Below are positions 63,259-64,000 of a stretch of 64,000 nucleotides of DNA, piece after piece (positions within the stretch are counted from its first letter, which is position 1; each line of letters begins with the position of its first letter). A program made the position numbers and the translations under genes. The stretch comes from Isoalcanivorax indicus (GTDB lineage Bacteria; Pseudomonadota; Gammaproteobacteria; Pseudomonadales; Alcanivoracaceae). The notes beneath the pieces are model-generated. The model saw only the letters and a list, made by a program, of their open reading frames with translations, made no database searches and was not told the DNA's origin. The stretch lies in NCBI RefSeq assembly GCF_003259185.1, contig NZ_QGMP01000001.1:2170001-2234000 (forward strand). Reading direction: 5' to 3'.

Positions 63259-64000
63259 GTGACGCATTTCATCTTCAACCTGTATCAGCGCCTGGTGCTG
63301 CGACACCCAGCCATCTGGCTCGTTCTGCTCACCCTGGTGAGCAGCTATGCGCTCTGGGAAACGCGCAACTTCCGGCTCGATGCCTCTGCCGACTCGCTGG
63401 TACTGGAGAACGATGAAGCACTGGCCATGTACCGCGAGGTCTCACGGCAGTACGGCGGCAGTGAATTCCTGATCATCACCTTCGAACCCACCGCCTACGA
63501 CCTGTTCAGCCGCGAGGCGCTGGACACCATCGCCCGTCTGCGTGGCGAACTGGCCGAGATGGATCGCGTGAGTTCGGTCTACACCCTGCTGGATGTCCCG
63601 CTACTGTTCAGTCCGCAGGTGAGCTTTGGTGATCTGGCCAGCGGCTACACCACGCTGGCCGACGAGGACGTGGACCTGGCGCTGGCGCGCGAGGAGTTTA
63701 CCGGCACCAACCCCATGTACGAGGACTTGCTGGTCAATCGCCAGGGCACCATCACGGCCCTGCTGATCACCATGTCCCGGGACCGGGAATATTTCCGCCT
63801 GCTCAATCGCCGTGATGACCTGCGGCAGAAAGACCGGGACGGCACCCTGACCCACGAGGAAGAACGCGAGCTGGCGCGTATCACCCGCGAATTCAGCGAC
63901 TACACCGCGCAAACCCAGGCGCGCAGTGCCGACGAGATCGCCCAGGTACGCGCCCTCATGGACGGCTATCGTGACGAGGCCAACCTGTTCCTGGGCGGCG
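63259..64000 (+). CDS. MMPL/RND-family transporter (3' end beyond window)
   Basis: The frame opens at GTG 63259 (MTHFIFNLYQ) and stays open to the window end, 247 codons. It has an N-terminal membrane helix (PAIWLVLLTLVSSYALWE), then LDASADSLVLENDEALAMYREVSRQYGGSEFLIITF, a hallmark of the MMPL/RND 'predicted exporter' family, and the start of the first periplasmic porter domain. AAGG lies upstream. Not in the usual acrB class: the size and pattern fit the 800-residue MMPL group that moves lipids or hopanoids. Truncated, so family only. Confidence 0.88.
   Translation, partial: MTHFIFNLYQRLVLRHPAIWLVLLTLVSSYALWETRNFRLDASADSLVLENDEALAMYREVSRQYGGSEFLIITFEPTAYDLFSREALDTIARLRGELAEMDRVSSVYTLLDVPLLFSPQVSFGDLASGYTTLADEDVDLALAREEFTGTNPMYEDLLVNRQGTITALLITMSRDREYFRLLNRRDDLRQKDRDGTLTHEEERELARITREFSDYTAQTQARSADEIAQVRALMDGYRDEANLFLGG

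Overview
The window is 64 kb of high-GC chromosome from a gammaproteobacterium. Its gene order follows the Pseudomonas aeruginosa chromosome closely in two blocks (nadB / algU-mucABCD-lepA-lepB-rnc-era-recO-pdxJ, and gacS / cysM-rlmD-relA-mazG). The porins, the valine-degradation cluster and the acyl-CoA dehydrogenases fit a marine or hydrocarbon-using relative such as Alcanivorax and its neighbours in Oceanospirillales/Pseudomonadales. The genus is an inference, not read from a marker gene. I see no rRNA, tRNA, CRISPR array, prophage or complete insertion sequence. The window cuts fabA at the left edge and an MMPL/RND transporter at the right edge.

Layout. 1-1.7 kb: fabA-fabB (unsaturated fatty acid synthesis). 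1.7-13 kb, minus strand: an outer-membrane block with two tandem 'porin then small beta-barrel protein' units, an OmpA-like lipoprotein and a 2034-residue glycine-rich autotransporter. 13-21.4 kb: mazG, relA, rlmD and cysM, with the divergent hybrid sensor kinase gacS. 21.4-32.6 kb: a 13-gene minus-strand run from rpoE (algU) through rseABC, mucD, lepA, lepB, a DUF4845 gene, rnc, era, recO and pdxJ to acpS; rpoE has a near-ideal sigma-E promoter. 32.8-39.1 kb: nadB, ygfX-sdhE, ygfZ, a phospholipase-D-like lipoprotein and an acyltransferase. 39.2-44.9 kb: valine catabolism (mmsA, acyl-CoA dehydrogenase, mmsB, 3-hydroxyisobutyryl-CoA hydrolase) with a divergent AraC regulator. 45.3-49.7 kb: ung, a TetR regulator, lysS, prfB with its programmed +1 frameshift, and a small unknown gene. 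49.8-51.8 kb: a lipid-kinase-like/DUF389 membrane fusion. 52-58.1 kb: a five-gene operon behind a Fur-box-like site (TonB receptor, PepSY-TM protein, DUF2271, DUF4198, membrane flavoreductase), probably for uptake and reduction of ferric chelates. 58.7-64 kb: a large acyl-CoA dehydrogenase, two AraC regulators, an SRPBCC protein and the start of the MMPL transporter.

The most unusual feature is a family of seven intergenic elements (13865-13981, 22614-22730, 22875-22991, 44889-45007, 45133-45249, 58168-58286, 58383-58495). Each is a perfect inverted repeat of 31-33 bp around a conserved 51-53-nt core. Stem sequences differ between copies but are perfectly mirrored within each copy, and the core holds two small hairpins whose changes are also compensated. 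Six of the seven are arranged as three tail-to-tail pairs with conserved flanks. They look like a mobile or structured (RNA or cruciform) repeat family that gene annotation would miss.
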